Positions 11,300-23,689 of a stretch of 64,000 nucleotides of DNA are shown piece by piece (positions within the stretch are counted from its first letter, which is position 1; each line of letters starts with the position of its first letter). The notes below the pieces were generated by a model that searched no databases, was not told the DNA's origin, and saw only the letters and a list, made by a program, of their open reading frames with translations. The position numbers and the translations under genes were made by a program. This stretch comes from Acanthosepion lycidas (Eukaryota; Mollusca; Cephalopoda; Sepiida; Sepiidae), in assembly GCA_963932145.1 (NCBI GenBank), contig OZ010574.1, positions 83,030,549-83,094,548 on the forward strand, read 5' to 3'.

Positions 11300-11900
11300 T
11301 TCAATAATGAATAGACTATAAAATAAGCAAAAAACAGTTATTTGGTAAGACTTACATCCGACCAAATGAAGAAAAATGCAAAAAGAAGGCTGAGGCCAAA
11401 AGTAAAACTGAAAATAAAAAAGGTTTGCTTGCAGACTAAAAACAATAAACGAAAATAAAAAAGCAAACACTAAAAGGTGGTTAAATTCAAATAAAAAATG
11501 TGAAACTAAACTATGTACTAAGCAAAGGATAAAACAAAAACAGTTATGTGGTAACACTTAAGTCAGACCAGAAAAAATGCAAATGGCCACTGAAGCAGCA
11601 AATAAAACCAAAAAAGAAAAGTTTTGCCTACTAAATATTAGTCAATTCAAAAAGTCAATTGATTTCTTTAAAAATTCCCTCAATTAAATGAACTAAAAAA
11701 AAATGCAAATGAACTATACAAAAGAAAAAATGGAGTGAAACAAAAACAATTGTATGGTAACGCTTATGTCCTAGCAGAAAAAAAAATGCGAATGGTGACT
11801 GAAGTCAAAACAAAATTTGAAATAAAAAAGTTAGAAAATCAAAAGCTTGAAAGAAAAAAATGAAATAAAAGAGAAATTAATAAAACATAACTTAACAAAA
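11300..11900 (-). repeat. Three 206 bp tandem units upstream of LINE-D
   Basis: The anchor 'acagttat-tggtaa-actta-gtc' occurs at 11334, 11540 and 11746, exactly 206 bp apart. A following block (atgcaaa / tgaag) is also conserved. Units are diverged and A-rich on the + strand. Their place next to the 5' end of a minus-strand LINE recalls the promoter monomers of some L1 elements. That function is inference. Confidence 0.7.
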
Positions 11901-12389
11901 AAGCATTTCAAATGTCCCAAAGTTCTTTGCTGGAAGAAACGTCCAAAACAAAATTTTTCTCCAAGCACAAATAAAAATGGTCTTCTTATAGGTCAACACG
12001 AACAAGACTTGTAAAAAATAGAAAATTTCACCCTGACAAGAAATTTCAATAAACTTAAATAATGCCTAAAGGTAAAATCCACTTTGGCAGGAAGGGAGAC
12101 AAGCTACTGCCACTGCTTAGAACACATCCATTATGCCGAGTAGTAGGCATCTAATTTCTTCAGAAATTTGTTAGCCAAGGATAGTGAATATAATCCTAGG
12201 TAAGACCACAAGGACCATAGTTAACAATTCCATGAAAAGGTTTCCTGCACTATCTGTTTCCCTGCATGACCTTGTCTCCAACAAAATTCAGTTTCACAAT
12301 GTTAAATATCCCCTAAACTATTTGTTAAAAATGGTTTCAGTTTGAATTTCTGGGATAAATTATTTACATTAGTCACAGTTTATTTTTTT
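11900..12389. other. Noncoding stretch
   Basis: Nothing recognisable; possibly more LINE-D 5' sequence before LINE-A begins. Confidence 0.5.
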
Positions 12390-13095
12390 TAATCATTTCA
12401 CCTCAAGCAAGGCAATAATGCAACTCAGAGACAAGTGTTTTTTTTGGAGTAGAAGAGAATGAGAAAACTTTAGGAGAAAAGATAATAAAAGAACAGGATT
12501 CAGGAAGATAGAAGATGATGATTGGCATTGCATTTAAATTTTTGAAGAATGAAGGTTTAGAGTATGGAGGCACAGTGGAATAATGGATAGCTGGTTGGAT
12601 TGAGGAATCAGAGAGCTGTGATTGAATTCCAGTCAAATTCAATACATTCACTTACATGCTAATATCCTTGGAAAAGGTATGAATCCTTGTCTTTTCCCCC
12701 CAGATATGGATAAATAGCAGGCCAGACAGGGTTCTCTAGCCTTGGATGGCAACTGGTCTACTGCAGAAAGAAATGGCAACCCACTGCAGGAAAAAATATG
12801 CCTCGTCAATCATGTATTGAAAGGTACATGATCACCTATGCCTGTATCACGCATGGCCCATAACTGAGATGTAGAGTTCCAGAGGTGAGAAGTTTGAGAA
12901 AAGAAATTAATAGTACTTAGTGCATTTAGCCGTTTCAACAGCAAAATAATGAGACTTAACTGTCAATCTAGTAGTACATTTAAATTCATACAGTTGAGGC
13001 ACCAAATTTGAAAGCTCATTAGAACAACTAACCATGAAAATATTTATAGAAAAGACAGCTGGAACCCATGTCACATTTTTAGCTATTTTGCTCAC
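12390..13095 (-). pseudogene. LINE-A 3' end split by a SINE
   Basis: The minus strand from 13095 encodes AVFSINIFMVSCSNELSNL, VPQLYEFKCTTRLTVKSH and FAVETAKCTK, the tail of a CR1/Jockey-like RT. Its 3' noncoding part (12395-12551) matches 13896-14090 and 23700-23840 in the same order, including the block gcatttaaatttttgaag. The LINE is interrupted at about 12552-12870 by a + strand SINE. The 3' end lies at 12390 beside a T-run, which is a poly(A) tail on the minus strand. Confidence 0.8.
12552..12870 (+). repeat. tRNA-derived SINE, longest copy here
   Basis: It begins ggaggcacagtggaataatg. An A-box-like region is followed by a B-box-like gattgaattcc, as in a tRNA-derived pol III promoter. 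The body contains the ccttggaaaaggtatgaatc, gccagacagggttct, gatggcaactggtctactgc and gtacatgatcacctatgcct blocks shared with copies at 5540, 15155, 20640, 30981, 51010 and 55080. No protein is encoded. I link it to cephalopod SINEs (OR2-like) from memory. It is inserted in LINE-A. Confidence 0.85.
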
Positions 13096-13345
13096 CAGCC
13101 TTCTTCAGTCATTTGTTGATCCAAGTAATATTCAGGGAATTTGTTGACCCAAGTAATATTCAGGGAATTTGTTGATCCAAGTAATATTCAGGGAATTTGT
13201 TGATCCAAGTAATATTCAGGGAATTTGTTGACCCAAGTAATATTCAGGGAATTTGTTGATCCAAGTAATATTCAGGGAATTTGTTGACCCAAGTAATATT
13301 CAGGGAATTTTTAACTGGACCTTTTATTTAATCGATGTGAGAAAA
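13085..13345 (+). repeat. Dispersed repeat R2, expanded copy
   Basis: The left part (tcaccagccttcttcagtca) and right part (gggaatttttaactggacctttt, split by mutations) align to R2 at 7530-7600 and 20430-20500. Between them the 28 bp block present once in those copies is repeated seven times. Confidence 0.75.
13111..13306 (+). repeat. 28 bp minisatellite, seven units
   Basis: Seven head-to-tail units starting at 13111 and every 28 bp, each beginning atttgttga(t/c)cc and ending caggga. Units differ only at one T/C position, in the order T C T T C T C. The near-identity means the expansion is recent. Confidence 0.97.
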
Positions 13346-13469
13346 TTGTTTCTGTTCTCCTGTTCCTGTCTAGCAATATCTTGTTTTGTTCTTTCTTTAG
13401 TAATATTTAAAGGGTACAGTTTAAGATTCCTTGAAGTTTATATGTATTGACAGACACTTGAAGGAAGCT

Positions 13470-13560
13470 GCTGGGTACAACATATGGAAGGTTGAGATAA
13501 TAGCAACAAAGATGTGGATTTTAGTCTGACAGTAAATAATGTAAACAATGATAATTCCTT
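13470..13560 (-). repeat. R2 fragment, reversed
   Basis: gataatagcaacaaagatg and tttagtctgacagtaaat, read on the minus strand, match the start of R2 at 20350-20410. It lies in inverted orientation to the expanded copy just upstream. Confidence 0.55.
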
Positions 13561-13854
13561 AAGCTATTTTCATTCAACTGTCCATGTCTTGTGATATCTT
13601 GTTTTGATTATGATTTGCAATTTTTACAAAAGAAGCTATTTGACACCTTGATATGAATTTTGTGTCATTGCTTGCAACAGCTGAAGAGAAGTAAACAATA
13701 AAATATATTAATAATTGCATGAGTTGGGCATCCTGAAGTGTTTTTGCATACATCCTGTGATTTGAAAAGATAGTAAATATTTGAAAGTGTTTGGCAGTGA
13801 CTGCTCCAAAATCTGTGCCATGAGGAAAGTCTCTGTACAAACAATTGACTTTTT

Positions 13855-14425
13855 TTCTTTCCTATTTTTATTTTTTTGGGTTTTTTTTAAAAATCATTTC
13901 ACTCTAAGCAAGCCACTAGTACACAGGGGGTTACTGGGAATGGAAGAGAATGAGAAGATTATTGAGTGTCAAAAGAATAAGACAAAAAGAAAAACATTAT
14001 TAAGGTGTGAGAACAATAAAGGAGCAAGATTCAAGAAGATAAATGATGGTGATTGACATTGCATTTAAATTTTTGAAGATTGTACGTGGCAGGGAAGCAA
14101 GAAATAGGAAGGGAGTTCCAGTGGCAGAAAGTGTGAGGAAAAGAAAAAAAAAATGATCAGAATAGAACATATAGTTGCATCTAATTCATTCAACAGTAAA
14201 ACAATAAGACCTATTTGCCATTCGAGTAGCATACTTATATTCATGCAGTTGAAGCATTAAGGAAAAAATCACACCAGAACAGATGCCATGAAAATATTTG
14301 TAGTAAAGACAAGGGAGGAAGTCATGTCATGTCAGTGAGAAAGTGATTGAAATCTCAAGATATATAACAGGAGGACCAGATCAGATATGGTGGCAGACTT
14401 CTGATAAAAAAATGAAGAGGTTATG
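13855..14425 (-). mobile_element. LINE-A 3' fragment
   Basis: Follows the same order of blocks as 23690-24190: the 3' end tttcact-taagcaagcc at 13896, then gattgacattgcatttaaat, ggcagggaagcaagaaat, 'aagacagggaggaagtcatgtca'-like sequence and ggaccagatcaga. The plus side of the end has a long T-run (13850-13890), matching a poly(A) tail on the minus strand. Coding sense on the minus strand is nearly erased. Confidence 0.7.
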
Positions 14426-14566
14426 AAATATTTTGATTAAGATTTCAATGAGAATCTGAGGAGTTGGTGTTTTTTTATATTTAGCATAACAGTATTTTAA
14501 AAATGTTTTGCCAGTTAACAAATGTGTATAATTTTCTTTTTTGATAACCATAGGTGTATTATGAGT

Positions 14567-14570
<4 letters not shown>

Positions 14571-14638
<68 letters not shown>

Positions 14639-14642
14639 GTCG

Positions 14643-14680
<38 letters not shown>
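14571..14680. repeat. Two (TA)n arrays around a short GC-richer core
   Basis: About 64 bp and 36 bp of alternating AT separated by gtggtcgtc. The stretch could form a long hairpin and gives meaningless Y/I frames. Confidence 0.95.
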
Positions 14681-14683
<3 letters not shown>

Positions 14684-14932
14684 CTCCCCACCCTCACCCT
14701 AAGACCTTTCCTGTTTTTCTTTGTTCCATTGTACCTCTCTCTAGAGCTTTCATACATTTCCCTCTCACTCTTGTTTCTCACTCCCACAAATACACTCTCA
14801 CTGAATTTTTGTTTTTTATACCCAAGTTATATTTTCTGTTTTCTTTTTGAATTTGTAGGTCTGATGAATTGGATCGTCATTACGATTCCAATGTAATAAA
14901 TTATAACCATAGAATATTAGTGTTTGAGCCTT

Positions 14933-14950
14933 TTATATTATATTATATTA

Positions 14951-14990
<40 letters not shown>
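14933..14990. repeat. (TATAT)n/(TA)n microsatellite
   Basis: Pentameric ttata units run into alternating TA. Confidence 0.95.
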
Positions 14991-14991
<1 letters not shown>

Positions 14992-15154
14992 ATATTTATA
15001 TTGAGAGACTGATTTGCTTTTTTACATTTTATCAACTCTTTGTAAATTATTTAAAGCCAAAACATATTTTGGATTATAAAAATAATTCTTTTCTTGTGAG
15101 TGAATATAGCATAAAAATTATTTTTGAGAATAAATATGATTTTTTCAGATAAAC

Positions 15155-15315
15155 GTTTTACTATTTAACCCATAGCTGGTGGAGATGATGGATTCATACC
15201 TTTCCCAATGATATTTCTGCATAAGTTAATGCAGTAAACTTGACTGGAAACTGAACTCAACTATCTAATTTGTCACTTGGCTCTGCTATCCATTACACCA
15301 CATGCATAGCCATGT
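15155..15315 (-). repeat. SINE fragment, reversed
   Basis: Blocks ctatttaacccatagctgg, ggattcatacctttcccaa and 'ttaatgcagtaaacttgactgga' match the reversed SINE at 5585-5680. It covers the head and middle only. Confidence 0.75.
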
Positions 15316-17060
15316 GTATTTAAAGCTGGATCAGAATCCAGTTGACTAGTAAAAATATAAGACAATTTACAAAAGATTCTATTTTGACATGTTTACCTCA
15401 TGAACTGCTGTGATAAGAAAAATAATTTTTTTCAACAGTAGCAAGATAAAATGTGTTTCACATTAAACATATGAACATTTGAATTTTACTTTAGGTATAT
15501 TCTTTTAGAAATTAGATTATAAGTAATTTCAACTTAGTTTTTGCATTTTTACTTATTCATTTACATATTATGTAGTTTAAAGTTTTTGTATCTCTTTTTG
15601 TTTGACTTGTAGTTTAGAACAGGCGATAAACTGAAATGAGACTGTTTTATTTAAATCATAGAAGACTAGTAGATCAAGAACTTACAACACATCTTTGAGC
15701 AAATTTCGGAGACACTCAATTCCTTATTATAAGAATAAGGAATTGATTATCTCATCATTTGTGCCCACTGAAGATTATGAGATAACTTGCAGAAAGGCAG
15801 TAATATGTAAATATTGTTTTTCTTCTATTTCCCTAGCTTTCTTACCTTTCCTCTTCCCCATACTCTTTTTCCTCCACCTCTGATTTCTCATTTTATTTCA
15901 TTCCTTTCTTCCTTTGATTATGATGATATTTTCCCATTGAGAGTGTGCAATTGATTCCAGATCAGAATGGTCAAAAACTAGGCAGCGACTATAATTTGAT
16001 CTGAGGTAGAGCATAATTTATCAAACAAGTATAATAATAATAGTAATATATATTTTCTGTATAATATATATAGTATTTTTATAAAATACTTGTAATATTA
16101 AATATTTCTAATCTTGTGTTGTTTGATAATTTTAGAGCACCTCCTTGTAATTATATTGAAGCGATAAAGAAAATATTTTATGTTTTATTCTAAAATATTG
16201 ACTCATTTCAAAATTACATTCTTCATTTATTTTATTTTTTGTAATAAAAATTCATGTTTCGTTTTCAAAATGTAATGTCTAAAATATCTTTAAATTTCTT
16301 TTGTTTGAACTTTTCATATTTGAAAGTGAAAAATAAACATACATACATGCAAAATAGTAAACAAATTTTATGTTAAAAACTAATTTTGAATAAGAAACAG
16401 CAGACTTAATTTTTGGACAGGTTGATTGGAAACAATAGTTACATTTTGAAATGATTATAAACTAAATTTATAAGAAACATTTTAAGTGGATTAATATGAA
16501 TTAGTTTGAAGAGAAGACTTTAAAAAATGTCAAACGATTACACTATCTGTGATATGCTATTGCAAAAACTGAGCTGTACACCAAGCATCTTGTTAGTTAT
16601 TCAAACATGATGCAATTAGATAATTACCGCTATTATGATTGAACTCTAAGTGCAGGAAACATATAAACTGTTGTTTTCATGTTAGTCTTTTCTCAGACTC
16701 TATCATATGCATATTTGACGTTCAGTGTTTAACATTTTCATCATGCATACAATGTTTGTAAGACTGTGATGTATATGATACCCTTAGCTTTTTCAGAGGC
16801 CAGGATGTGGGGAAATAGATGTAATGGCGGTCATAAATATGGAATATAGAATGATTATGGAAGTCCATGAAATAAGAAGAAAATATTTGTTACTTCTGGG
16901 GAAAATGTTGTCATTAAGTCACTTCTCAGCTTTTATGTTCTCAATATGAATCCCCAGAAAATTTATTAATTATCTCAAATTTCCGAGAAGACAGTGGAAA
17001 TTTTTGTAACACATAATAAAAAAGGAGGGCTTGGATAAGTTGATATTCACAGGTTATTTG
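15316..17060. other. AT-rich noncoding stretch
   Basis: No coding signature or recognised element. An open frame at 15695-15883 has no family resemblance and a random composition. Confidence 0.6.
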
Positions 17061-17067
17061 AAGGCAG

Positions 17068-17181
17068 TTAATACTGGATTTTTAAAAATCTGTAATTAAT
17101 ACCAGATTTTTTGTAAACTTACAATTAATACTGGATTTTTATAGATATATAATTAATATTTCATATTTTATAATCCCATAA
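17068..17181. repeat. 28-29 bp degenerate minisatellite
   Basis: Four units begin ttaata(c/t) followed by (t/c)(g/a)gattttt or a variant, at 17068, 17096, 17125 and 17153. Related single units recur near 17426 and 17460. Confidence 0.8.
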
Positions 17182-17203
17182 TTATTAACAATTTTTTATA
17201 ATT

Positions 17204-17920
17204 ATTTAGACTATTTACATTTGGACTACTGTCCTCGCCTTTTTTGATAATGAAAACTCTTTATTCCAGAAAGTCAAACAGAAATATATCAAATATGATA
17301 ACAACAATGATAAGGATGATAGTCCAAATGCAAATAGTTCAAATAATGATAACACATCATTCCAGAAATTTAGACAGAGATTTTTATATTCTTTTAATTC
17401 ATACAGGGATTATTTTAGTAACTTATAATTAATACCAATTTCTTATTTTAACTTTTATAAATAATACTGGATTTTACAATGGCCATTAAAGATTTAATGA
17501 AATAACCACCAGATTCTTTAGATATTAATCCAGTATATTAACATATGAAACATCATTAAAAGAGATTTATATAAAAATGGAAAGCAATATTCAAACAAAT
17601 AAGATTTCTGGGAAGCATTAAAAGCTGCTGCAAGTTATGTTAAAGATGAAAGAATAGAAAACAGACTGATGAAGAATGTTGTAGAATGTTAAGAAACTCA
17701 TATATTAATATTTAAAATGACAGAAGATTGTGTATCCCTGGATCTGGACAGTGGAAAAAGAACAATCTAGCCCTACAGATTAAATAAAAGGTTTAGTTAA
17801 AAATTCCCTGACGTTTACTTGGAATGGTTGGCAACTGAAGTAGGCCAAAGGGTACAAAGGTTGAAATGTTGTGATAATAACAACAAAGATGAGGAAATTA
17901 GTCCAACCGTAATGTTGGAA
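17204..17920. repeat. R2 pieces in both orientations
   Basis: actatttacatttggacta (from ~17210, + sense) is inverted at 17308-17342 (tagtccaaatgcaaatagt), giving a hairpin. A reversed R2 piece at 17800-17915 carries aaaattccctga and aataacaacaaagatgagg. The intervening sequence is not recognised. Confidence 0.55.
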
Positions 17921-19859
17921 GGAAGATCATGCAGGGAAATAGATATTCCAGAAAACCTTTTATATTAATCACTTTCATTTACTCTGTATTCAAACTGTAA
18001 GGAGAAAATTCCACTCAGTTATTCCCCCAAAACTATTACTTTGTCGAACGGACTCATGAGTATATACTTCCTTGAAAACTAAAAGTTTAACCTCTTTATG
18101 TGATGGTTCAATCACTATAATCCTTCAGATTCTCATAATCTTCACTTCTTACCATCTCTTTTAATATTCATATCACATACCTCATTCAATATCCCTATAT
18201 CTTAAGTGGATTTTGAGCATTGTATTAAGTGAAATTTAGTATAAAAAATACTGCAAATAAAACATGACTTTTTATCCAGTCATATTAAATTATATTATAA
18301 ATAGTATAACTAACATCTGACAGAGTTAACAAGCATTACAACTGTAGAGAGTTTACTCTTCACTGGAGGCACCTCTTTTGGTCAGATTAAACCAAACTTG
18401 GTCAGTATTTAAAAGTAAACTTGAACATCTCATTATTTTTAGATTTGTTTACAGACACAAGTTCTGCAACATCACGGTAACTCATACACTAATGTCAATT
18501 AGCCACCTTCTGCTTTGCATACAATTAGAATTTAATCACAGAATTATAAATTGTTTAATTACATCTTGTTTAAATAATTAATGAGACACACACTAAATCT
18601 TGTTCAATTTATGTTGATTTTGTTATAAACTGCATCAAAATATTCTTGAAAAGTTACAACTATGTAGTAGAATTGCATTTTAGGAACTAATTAGGAGGTG
18701 AGAGTGTTCCTTAAATCCAATAAATCCTTCATTATGAAATGAAGGAGAAAATTCTGTATATCATTGCATTTAATGAACATCATTCTGTTAAATCCAACAC
18801 AGCAGACAAATGACCAGTATTACGTAAAACTGTATAAAATACCAAATAAAATAATCCCACACACTTTTTCCTTGCTTATATTGATAGGATTTTTAGAAGT
18901 GGTGCTATAAATGTAATCTGCACTGTAATTTACTTTGTACTCATAACTGAGGCTTATAAAGTGCAAGGATGCATATAAACAACAGTGTAAATAGTTTCTT
19001 TCATGAGTGTTTGATAATATACATAAAAGTAAAAAAAACAGTTCACACTCTTATTAAAACAAGATTAAAAAAAAAAACACTTGAAATTTGAATAGTATCC
19101 AATAAATAGGTACCCACTGAATGAGTATCTATCTGGAGTGATTAAGCTTGTAACAGTCCTTCCAAAAATGATTTTTTTTTTTTGCATTCATTCAAGAGTT
19201 ATATAGAACATTTGTTTACAATAAATGACCTTGGCTAAACATTAAATAACCCAAAACATCGAGATGACTGTCTTTCTCGCTTTCCCACTCATACACACTG
19301 TTGCCATGTAGGATTTGTTATTTTTAGTCAAATCTATCTTTAAAAATATCTGAAATTAATAAAGGTTTTTCATTTCCACCTAACTTTATAGTTAACAAGG
19401 TTGACATGTACCTAATAAACTTAATGACTTATGAATGATCTGTATTTGCATTTATCTAACTTTATTCAGTAAAAATAAAAAGTCATTTCATTAACGCCTA
19501 TGTGATCCATGATTGCTTCCTTAGATCTGATATTTCTTAAATCAAGGTTTTACTCTATTTGTGTAATGAATTACAGATGCAGACCAATGATAACATGAAA
19601 AAAAGTAACTCATGTTTAACAATGTACTTTATTCAACTCCAAACTTTGCCAGTTTCAACTAGTGAATGTGTGTGCACACCCAGAGCCCTCATCTGGACAT
19701 AGACACCACATTCTCATCTGGAATTGTCTAAGAGACTGCTTAACTCCTGTGTGGGGCAGGTGTTTATATAACTCCTTGTATTATCATTCTTTCTTGTGCT
19801 TGCAACCCAAGTGCAAGAAGCTTTTACTTGTATTGTTAACTTTGTGCTTAACATAAATT
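17921..19859. other. AT-rich noncoding stretch
   Basis: No convincing frame, RNA gene or transposon. Short poly(A) and poly(T) runs only. Confidence 0.6.
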
Positions 19860-20335
19860 ATTATTCTACTTCCCTCCAACTGTCTCCTAAATCATGTTGT
19901 CTGTTTTAATGAAGATTCCAACATCTAGCATAGCCATCCAATATAATGCTATATTCATCACTAAAAATACTGTTGATAAACCAGTTTTCCTGTACTTCTT
20001 CACCAAACTTACACATTTCTTTTTCTGATGTTTACTTAAAATTGATTGTTCCACTGCTTTTCATTTCCTTTACCAATATTTGTAATATTTTACATTTTTC
20101 TATCCGTTAACATTTGTGACCACAGCTTCGTCAAATATTTTCTTGTGGGTCGTTTCACTTCTTTTCTCATTTTTCTCAAACTTCTGTTTTTTTTCTTAGT
20201 CAGTTTTTCTTTGTTGTTCTACCAATGGTTTCAATATCTTTTATTGTTCTGTAATCATTGTTAAATGTTTTTGGCAGTTTCTAATGACATTCCATTGATC
20301 AATAACTTTACAATGTCATTTGTAGCTGAATTTCT
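19860..20335 (+). repeat. Dispersed repeat R3
   Basis: The left half (cctaaatcatgttg, ctagcatagccatccaatat, cattcatcactaaaaat) matches 43700-43830. The right half (aatattttacatttttct, aacatttgtgaccacag, caaatattttcttg) matches 25210-25300. T-rich and noncoding. Confidence 0.6.
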
Positions 20336-20339
20336 GGGA

Positions 20340-20535
20340 TGAGGTGTTATCATTATTTACACTATTTATATTCTGACTGTTGTCCTCATCTTTGTTGTTG
20401 TTATCACAATGTTCTGGCCATTGTGCACTTTAGCCTCCTGTATATTGATTTCGGTAACCTACAGGGAATTAAACTTTTATTTAATCTACATTGGAGGACT
20501 ATTCTTATTACACTGCTCATGTTGTGGGACATTGT
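20340..20535 (+). repeat. Dispersed repeat R2
   Basis: Same block order as 7484-7620 with one 28 bp block (tgatttcggtaacctaca, gggaatt). It includes an extra 5' part (ttacactatttatattctga) that also appears near 17210. Confidence 0.7.
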
Positions 20536-20639
20536 CTAATTCTTATCTTTAAAAATAAAATCTAGACGATATACCTAGATTAACTGATTTAAAGTTTAAT
20601 TAATTTGATTTAAAACAAATATTATTTTCTGATAATGCT

Positions 20640-20915
20640 GAGTATCAGTCAGTTATGTACTATACATGATACATGCTTAGGTGATCATGTATCTTTCGAT
20701 ACATGACTGAAGAGGCAGATTTTTTCCTGCAGTAGGTTGCCATTTCTTTCTACAGTAGACCAGTTGCCATCCAAGTCTCCAGAACCCAGCCTGTCCTGCT
20801 ATTTACCTATAGCTGGGGGGAGAAGAAGAGGATTAATACCTTTCCCAAGGCACATATGTGAATGTAATGGACTTGAATGAAATTCAAACTTGGCTGTCCA
20901 ATTGCTCAATCCAAG
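20640..20915 (-). repeat. tRNA-derived SINE, reversed
   Basis: The minus-strand copy includes the tail blocks (aggtgatcatgtatctttcg), the cagtaggttgccatttcttt and accagttgccatccaag blocks and the head with 'gctcaatcc'. The very 5' end is missing. Confidence 0.85.
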
Positions 20916-21689
20916 TAAGCTTTTCAGTAAACTTTTCCATTATGATTAGTAAATATGTTTTTTACTTCATAACAATATCATTTAACTGTCACATATCAAT
21001 ACATAATTTTAAAAGATTGAAAACTTTCTAAATTATTCTAATTAAAATTTTGAAAAAATGAAAACAATTCTTGTAAAAGTTCATTATTCATAAAAAAAAA
21101 AATTGAATAGACAATAGTATCCATATTATATTTTATTCATAAAAGCAATTAAAGGTTTTTCTAATTAGCGATGTCTTAGTTTTTATTGCATTTTTTATTT
21201 TACATTTCAAAGCAAATTTTCAGTAACTGGGGTCATGTTTTACAAAAAGATGTTTTAAATTCTCCAAGGACTTGTGACTATGACTAATATAAACATTAAG
21301 CTGTTCAAAAATGAATTTCTTGAAATTTGATAAAATTAAATAATTGGGGAGTAATCGATGGAAAAAATATTTTTTACCAAGATTTTCTAGAACAGAAACA
21401 TTTGTAAAATTATTTAATTCATTTGTGAAGAAGTCCCAAAAGTTTCATTAAAATCTGATAATAATTTGATTTTTGCAGGAATCAAATCAATGTGTTTTTC
21501 CTATTCTAATTTATAGCCACCTACAGGCACAAGAAAAAAGTTATTTTTAACCAAAATTTTGAAGGTTCTAAAAAGGATTAAAAATATAATTTAATAATTA
21601 AAAAATTCTTTTGAACTTTCCTCTTAATAATAAAATAAAGATTTGTCTTTTATTAAGTTTGGAGTATTTTTTTCATTATGTATGCTCAT
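20916..21689. other. AT-rich noncoding stretch
   Basis: Nothing recognised. Confidence 0.55.
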
Positions 21690-21724
21690 TTTTTAATGGA
21701 TGCTTGGAGTCACTTATATACAGA

Positions 21725-21776
<52 letters not shown>

Positions 21777-21811
21777 TCTGTATATAAGTGACTCCAAGGA
21801 TCCATTAAAAT
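21690..21811. repeat. Fold-back with 40 bp arms around (TA)n
   Basis: The left arm (ttttaatggatgcttggagt onward, 21691-21730) and the right arm (21771-21810) are reverse complements with one mismatch. They flank about 45 bp of alternating TA (21728-21773). The whole could extrude as a hairpin. Confidence 0.93.
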
Positions 21812-22189
21812 ATATGCAAAAGAAAAAAACAATTTATACTGGCACTTTTTGTTTCTTGAGGAACTTTATTAAGGTAAATATGGAGATTTTATTTCATAAT
21901 GTGTATTTATACACAGAAGTAATGAGGAAGAAGACTATAATTTAGTTTTCAAATTTTAACTTTGAGAACACTCTAAAATATTTTTAAGGATTGCTGTGCA
22001 AGAAAGGGTAAACTATGGAAGACACTATGAAAGTGATGCAATTTATTACTTCATACATTTTTTGTTACAGCCCATTCATGAAATCCAATAAAAAAAATGT
22101 GCTCTTCCACAAGGATTGAAACTGCAATACCCTTTGTAGAAGTTACCACTGTTTGATATTTATTGAGAATGTACTTTTGTTATTAGGTA

Positions 22190-22330
22190 TTGAATGCCCA
22201 GGCCAAATGACTGCTTAAAATAAAAAATAAAAAAGGTGGTGCCTATTTCAAATATGAGATACCACTATAATGTTTGATGTAATAAGCATGTTGGATTAAA
22301 AATAAATCATTAATTCTTTAGAAATTGCCA
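22190..22330 (+). repeat. R4 terminal fragment
   Basis: gtgcctatttcaaatatgag, accactataatg, gttggattaaaa and aaatcattaattcttt align with 57105-57200, the right end of the inverted-repeat element R4. Confidence 0.6.
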
Positions 22331-23689
22331 ATACATATATATGTGTGTATGTGTGTGTGTCATTTTCAGACAGTACTGTTTTACTGTATCACAGTTCCTC
22401 AGTGCGACTAGATGTCTGAAAGCCTCAAGCCAGGGTTGAAACCTGACCGATTTGGTGTCAGTTAGAATTCAGCACTCAGCAGAAGAACTGCTAATTCTAG
22501 CGTATTTTTTTTACAAATGTAAACAAATGCCAGTCAGCCAGAGGGCTCATATTCACTTTACCAAAGAGCTTTGCAATTTTAGCATTGGTGGCTGCTGTTT
22601 GTAGAATTAGGCTGTCTCTCAAGAGTGCTCAATTGAAATAATTAAGTGCTTAATATCCTTATGCAGTCAAAATCCCTAACCATACACACTTTGCACTTAA
22701 TGAACTACCTCTCATTCCACCTCTCTATACTATAGAACATTCACTCACCCTCTCTCTTTCAATTTGTCATAGTAGTCACTGACTACAAGAATAATTAGGT
22801 CAGACAGGCTGATGACCTTAGTAACAGACCCAAGCAAGATCTAAAAATAGCTTCTTAGGAGACATGCAGAATCATTTGTTCAAGTACAAAATGTTGAGCA
22901 GGAAAACATCAGAAGAAATTAGTTGGAACATGGATCTTAAGCAAATAACATCTCTTTTTACTTGTTACTGTCAAGCAAAGGAAATCGCACAGTAAAGATG
23001 AGTTCCAATTCAACTTAAAACAAACATTCTATGCTGCATATACCAAATGCACGGATGAATTACTAAGCATGATAATCACCTAAGATAGGCATGTGTGACA
23101 TACTCAATTGGGCGCAGGCTATGGCTTATACAGCACTGAATCTTCCTACCTGAATGATGAATTCTACATTACTGAAATATATGAAGAAGAAAGTAAACAA
23201 TCAACTCTTGGGGGTCAAAACTCATAACAATGAAGAAAGAAAAATATATCAAAAGTCATTGCTGCATGGGTGAAACAGTGAACGTAAAAAGAACAAAAGA
23301 GAAATATAAAACAAAAGAAAGAGATAGAAAAGTAAAAAGAGAAAACCTTATTTTATTTCAGGCAAATAACTAAAGCCAAGTGCACTTTGACTTTTCATAT
23401 CAGATATATAATGCATACATCTTTCCACAACAAAATGTATAGCTAACATCTTTCCACGCACTACCTTGCATTAATTTTTTCATGTATCATATTTTGTTAT
23501 AATTAAATTTTATATTGACATTTGTGGTTCATTACTGTTGATTGTTTTACATCTGTATATTTTACCCTGTAAGAGAATCTGTCCATTATGGAGTGGTAAA
23601 CCTTGGTCATATCTTTTGACAGCAAGTTTTTTTTTTTATCTTTTCTTTTTAAATTTTGTGTTGTGCAAATGATGCATAACAATATATAT
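22331..23689. other. Noncoding stretch
   Basis: No protein-like frame. A tRNA-like fragment (22395-22450: ccagggttgaaacctgacc) could be a B-box-containing SINE remnant on the minus strand, but it lacks a partner A box that I can place. Confidence 0.45.

Noticed and set aside
13111..13306. CRISPR-like direct repeats of 28 bp
   Set aside because: Repeats abut one another without spacers; it is a minisatellite in repeat R2.
14515..14896. Tyr/Ile-rich frames on both strands
   Set aside because: They are translations of (TA)n microsatellites. The same applies at 5261-5485, 21700, 39069, 45848, 61836 and 62450.
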